This document shows positions 60,066-64,000 of a stretch of 64,000 bases of DNA, piece after piece. The first letter of the stretch is position 1; each line of letters opens with the position of its first letter. Source of the DNA: Strongylocentrotus purpuratus. Taxonomy: Eukaryota; Echinodermata; Echinoidea; Camarodonta; Strongylocentrotidae. The stretch covers positions 372,001-436,000 of the forward strand of contig NW_022145532.1 in NCBI RefSeq assembly GCF_000002235.5. Reading direction: 5' to 3'. The translations under genes and the position numbers were made by a program. The notes under the pieces were generated by a model. That model was given only the letters and a program-made list of their open reading frames with translations. It made no database searches and was not told the DNA's origin.

Positions 60066-61200
60066 GTATTTAATGTATGTAGGTAAGGGCTTAGTGTAGT
60101 TAATTTTTGGCTGGGAGATGGTGACCTGTGAATGATGCGCCTACTGGGCCCTGCCCTTTTAACTGTAGGTGAACGGCACGCCCAGTCAAATTGTATTTGT
60201 ATTTAATGTATGTAGGTAAGGGCTTAGTGTAGTTAATTTTTGGCTGGGAGATGGTGACCTGTGAATGATGAGCCTACCGGGGCTTGCCCCTTAAATTGTA
60301 GGAGAACGGCACGCCCAGTCAAATTGTATTTGTATTTAATGTATGTAGGTAAGGGCTTAGTGTAGTTAATTTTTGGCTGGGAGATGGTGACCTGTGAATG
60401 ATGAGCCTACCGGGGCTTGCCCCTTAAATTGTAGGAGAACGGCACGCCCAGTCAAATTGTATTTGTATTTAATGTATGTAGGTAAGGGCTTAGTGTAGTT
60501 AATTTTTGGCTGGGAGATGGTGACCTGTGAATGATGAGCCTACCGGGGCTTGCCCCTTAAATTGTAGGAGAACGGCACGCCCAGTCAAATTGTATTTGTA
60601 TTTAATGTATGTAGGTAAGGGCTTAGTGTAGTTAATTTTTGGCTGGGAGATCATGACCTGTGAATGATGAGCCTACCGGGGCTTGCCCCTTAAATTGTAG
60701 GAGAACGGCACGCCCAGTCAAATTGTATTTGTATTTAATGTATGTAGGTAAGGGCTTAGTGTAGTTAATTTTTGGCTGGGAGATGATGACCTGTGAATGA
60801 TGAGCCTACCGGGGCTTGCCCCTTAAATTGTAGGAGAACGGCACGCCCAGTCAAATTTTATTTGTATTTAATGTATGTAGGTAAGGGCTTAGTGTAGTTA
60901 TTTTTTGGCTTGGAGATGGTGACCTGTGAATGATGAGCCTACCGGGGCTTGCCCCTTAAATTGTAGGAGAACGGCACGCCCAGTCAAATTGTATTTGTAT
61001 TTAATGTTTGTAGGTAAGGGCTTAGTGTAGTTAATTTTTGGCTGGGAGATGGTGACCTGTGAATGATGCGCCTACCGGGCCCTGCCCTTTTAACTGTAGG
61101 TGAACGGCACGCCCAGTCAAATTGTATTTGTATTTAATGTATGTAGGTAAGGGCTTAGTGTAGTTAATTTTTGGCTGGGAGATGGTGACCTGTGAATGAT

Positions 61201-61590
61201 AAGCCTACCGGGCCCTGCCCCTTTAACTGTAGGTGAACAGCACACCCAGTCAAATTCTATTTTGTATTAATGTATGTAGGTAAGGGCTATTGTAGTAAAG
61301 CACGCCCAGTCAAATGCTCTTTTCTTATTGAATGTATGTAGGTTAAGGCTTAGTGTAGTTCTTTTTTGGCTGGAAGATGGTGACCTGTGAATGATAAGCC
61401 TACCGGGCCCTGCCCCTTTAACTGAAGGTGAACAGCACACCCAGTCAAATTCTATTTTGTATTAATGTATGTAGGTAAGGGCTATTGTAGTAAAGCACGC
61501 CCAGTCAAATGCTCTTTTCTTATTGAATGTATGTAGGTTAAGGCTTAGTGTAGTTAATTTTTGGCTGGAAGATGGTGACCTGTGAATGAT
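61201..61590 (+). repeat. 195-bp tandem duplication within the array
   Basis: Two copies beginning AAGCCTACCGGGCCCTG (61201 and 61396), each one full monomer plus about 62 bp of a second truncated at GGGCTATTGTAGTAAAGCAC. The period is off the 133-bp register. Confidence 0.88.
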
Positions 61591-62117
61591 GAGCCTACCG
61601 GGCTTTGCCCCTTAAATTGTAGGTGAACGGCAGTGTTAAATTTTATTTTGTATTGAATGTATGTAGGTTAAGGCTTAGTGTAGTTAATTTTTGGCTGGGA
61701 GATAGTGACCTGTGAATGATGCGCCTACCGGGCCCTGCCCTTTTAACTGTAGGTGAACGGCACGCCCAGTCAAATTGTATTTGTATTTAATGTATGTAGG
61801 TAAGGGCTTAGTGTAGTTAATTTTTGGCTGGGAGATGGTGACCTGTGAATGATGAGCCTACCGGGGCTTGCCCCTTAAATTGTAGGAGAACGGCACGCCC
61901 AGTCAAATTGTATTTGTATTTAATGTATGTAGGTAAGGGCTTAGTGTAGTTAATTTTTGGCTGGGAGATGGTGACCTGTGAATGATGAGCCTACCGGACC
62001 CTGTCCCTTAAACTGTAGGTAACCGGCACGCCCAGTCAGATGCTCTTTTTTAAAGAATATATGTAGGTTAAGGATCAGTGTAGTTCATTTTAGGCCGGGA
62101 GATGGTGACTTGTCAAT

Positions 62118-62248
62118 AGGAACTTTTAAATGTGAACGTCGACATAGAGGACTATTACGGGTGGCGTCCTTTTGAGATACTGGCAGTGCCCTAAAAGCAC
62201 GTCACACGTAGCAGTCCACTATGTCGACGTGCAAATCTAAAAGTCCCT
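62118..62248. mobile_element. 131-bp MITE inserted in a satellite monomer, copy 1
   Basis: Ends AGGAACTTTTAAATGTGAAC and GTGCAAATCTAAAAGTCCCT belong to imperfect inverted repeats of about 35 bp that continue through CGTCGACATAG. The monomer is split with a 3-bp AAT duplication (62115-62117, 62249-62251): removing the unit and one AAT gives back the monomer length. Confidence 0.88.
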
Positions 62249-62742
62249 AATGATGAGCCTATCGGGCCCTGTTCCGTAAAGTGTGGGTGAACGGCAGACT
62301 AGTAAACTGCTCTTTTTTTAGTAAATGTTCAGTCCAGTTCAGTTCACTTTATTTTATTTTTGAAAGGGCACCAACTTCAGCCAAAAGGCGGTTCTTCTGT
62401 AGGTCCGTCCTCTATGATTGGCCTTAGTCTAATAATCTTTTGGCTGGGAGATGGTGACCTGTGAATGATTAGCATACCGGGCCTGTCTCTTAACACTGTA
62501 GGTGAACGGCACACCCAGTCAAATGCTCTTTTTTAAAAATTTAATGTGTGTAATTTAAGGCTTAGTGTAGTTATTTTTGACTGGGAGATGGTGATCTATG
62601 AATGATGAGCCTATCGAACCCTGTTCCTTTTACTGTAGGTGAACGGCACGCCCAGTTAGATCAGGGACTCTTTTTTATTGAATGTATGTAGGTTAAGGAT
62701 CAGTGTAGTTCATTTTAGGCCGGGAGATGGTGACTTGTCAAT

Positions 62743-62873
62743 AGGAACTTTTAAATGTGAACGTCGAAATAGAGGACTATTATGGGTGGCGTCTTTTTGA
62801 GACACTGGCAGTTCCCTAAAAGCACGTCACACGTAGCAGTCCACTTTGTCGACGTGCAAATCTAAAAGTCCCT
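62743..62873. mobile_element. 131-bp MITE, copy 2 (copied with the composite unit)
   Basis: Same length, ends and AAT flanks (62740-62742, 62874-62876) as the copy at 62118-62248. A few substitutions separate them (for example TCGAAATAG for TCGACATAG). Confidence 0.88.
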
Positions 62874-63230
62874 AATGATGAGCCTATCGGGCCCTGTTCC
62901 GTAAAGTGTGGGTGAACGGCAGACTAGTAAACTGCTCTAGTAAATGTTCAGTCCAGTTCAGTTCAGTTTATTTTATTTTTGAAACGGCACCAACTTCAGC
63001 CAAAAGGCGGTTCTTCTGTAGGTCCGTCCTCTATGATTGGCCTTAGTCTAATAATTTTTTGGCTGGGAGATGGTGACCTGTGAATGATGAGCCTACCGGA
63101 TCCTGTCTTTTAACACTGTAGGTGAACGGCACACCCAGTCAAATGCTCTTTTTTATTGAATGTTTGTAGGTCAGGGCTTAGTGTAGTTAATTTTTTGAAA
63201 CGAGCAGTTATACAAAAAACAGTTATACCA

Positions 63231-63628
63231 AGGAGTTTTAAGAGCTGGAGTCCCAACTGGCAACAAATTAGTCCAAGCAGCTACTGTTTCCTTACGTTGC
63301 ACAATAGAATCTACAGGTGTGCTGTTACCTTTGATGTCCGAGGTTCGAAGCCACCAATATAATCGGAAAGCTTGAGTTTTTAATTTTTCACAAAGAGATA
63401 TCGTTAATATTTTTCTTTTTATTTGAAGTAACAAAGGAAAAGTTGAACAGATGATAAAGTTTTGAACACAAAAGCCTAATTATGTCAAGAAATTTGCATA
63501 CATTGTATAATAGCAGTTTAAATTTGTTTAAAAATAGTAAAATTTTACAATCCTATAACCTGCGATTTGACACTTTTCCGATTACTCCGGCTCACGAAAA
63601 AAAAGTGAATTTGCTCTTGTACAGTTCT
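63231..63628. repeat. Right inverted arm flanking the satellite array
   Basis: Mirror of 52286-53006 without the MITE, 398 bp. It begins AGGAGTTTTAAGAGCTGGAG beside the array and ends TTGTACAGTTCT. It contains GAGGTTCGAAGCC, which resembles a pol III B box, so the arms might derive from an interspersed repeat. Similarity fades outside both outer ends. Confidence 0.9.
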
Positions 63629-64000
63629 TTATTATATTATATGCGGGGCTCAACTCAACTCCGTCTAGCCATTGGGAACTTTTGGAGGGTCATAAAGTGC
63701 ACACTACTTCCACTTTTCATGTATTACTATTAGCCTATGAAGATGACAGCGCGTAAAATATGTAGATGAATTAAACATTTTGAATAATCGTGAGCTCTTT
63801 TCCACTTATCATAAATTCGCCATGAAAAAAGACAATGCGCATGCGTCACTAACGATAGACTCGTGGGGCGTGGGCCGCGGGCCAGTGTAGAACAACGGTC
63901 CGAGTTGGGGTAGGGGGCGTAAATAAACCTTAAAGGGTAAACTTGGGGCCGGAAACTTCACTGTCATCAGGATGGAAAGTACATACACAAATTTCAGTTT
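63629..64000. other. Unique flank with promoter-like motifs
   Basis: No gene seen. TGCGCATGCGTC at 63836-63847 matches the NRF1 consensus, and 63860-63920 is GC-rich (GGGCGTGGGCCGCGGGCC), which would suit a promoter of a gene beyond the window edge. Confidence 0.35.

Larger units (their letters stand above)
62030..63190 (+). repeat. Duplicated composite unit at the distal edge (625-bp period)
   Basis: 62030-62654 and 62655-63190 repeat the same mosaic: diverged monomer, 131-bp MITE, diverged monomer, then a 115-bp foreign segment (TCAGTTCA(C/G)TTTATTTTAT, AAGGCGGTTCTTCTGTAGGT; 62327-62445 and 62945-63058), then another monomer. The MITEs are 625 bp apart and have identical flanks, so the block was copied after the insertions. 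Confidence 0.9.
53041..63200 (+). repeat. 10-kb satellite array, 133-bp monomer
   Basis: About 70-76 head-to-tail monomers. A typical unit runs GGCTGGGAGATGGTGACCTG, TGAATGATGAGCCTACCGG, GGCTTGCCCCTTAAATTGTA, GGAGAACGGCACGCCCAGTC, then an AT-rich half (TTGTATTTGTATTTAATGTA, TGTAGGTAAGGGCTTAGTGT, AGTTAATTTTT). Spacing of GGCTGGGAG between 60241 and 60640 is exactly 133 bp for three successive units. Each unit has a GC-rich half with a GGGGC-TT-GCCCC hairpin and an AT-rich half. Central monomers are very uniform; both margins carry diverged units and insertions. No gene lies inside. Confidence 0.98.

Noticed and set aside
53041-63200. CRISPR-like array or coding tandem repeat
   Set aside because: There is no repeat-spacer alternation because whole 133-bp units are alike. 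The unit is not a multiple of three and its frames close within about 190 bp.

Overview
The window looks like AT-rich deuterostome DNA, most likely from an echinoderm such as a sea urchin. This is inferred from the split host gene, the abundant CT/GA microsatellites, the tRNA-derived SINEs and an RTE-clade LINE; the species cannot be named. The only host gene I can support is zwilch, a subunit of the kinetochore RZZ complex, on the + strand. Its last six exons lie at 6103-6294, 6924-7077, 7956-8127, 9209-9304, 24740-24855 and 32954-33066. All splice sites are GT/AG, the phases agree throughout, and the exons total 843 nt (280 residues plus stop). The N-terminal half must lie upstream of base 1.

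Region 1-6102 (inferred upstream zwilch intron) holds an antisense, near full-length RTE-clade LINE. Its single ORF is split only by a 540-bp hAT-like element with a perfect 8-bp target duplication. A 167-bp near-perfect palindrome follows, beside a 77-aa minus-strand ORF with a promoter-like upstream region. The 15-kb intron 9305-24739 and the 8-kb intron 24856-32953 are crowded with non-autonomous DNA transposons: two hAT-like elements with 6-bp target duplications, one with 8 bp, and several MITE families. They also hold SINEs, short tandem duplications, a telomere-like minisatellite and a GC-rich foldback element with near-identical arms.

From 33067 to about 52285 I recognise no gene. The stretch holds the probable zwilch 3' UTR, SINEs, a poly-C-rich hAT element, CT/GA tracts, more MITEs and a few possible regulatory motifs.

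From about 53041 to 63200 there is a 10-kb satellite with a 133-bp monomer. Part of it is organised as a 12-monomer higher-order repeat of exactly 1600 bp. The array is bracketed by two roughly 400-bp inverted copies of one sequence (52286-53006 and 63231-63628), so the whole looks like an 11-kb foldback-like unit. The left arm was later hit by a 316-bp TA-flanked MITE. This satellite-within-inverted-repeats structure is the most unusual thing in the window.
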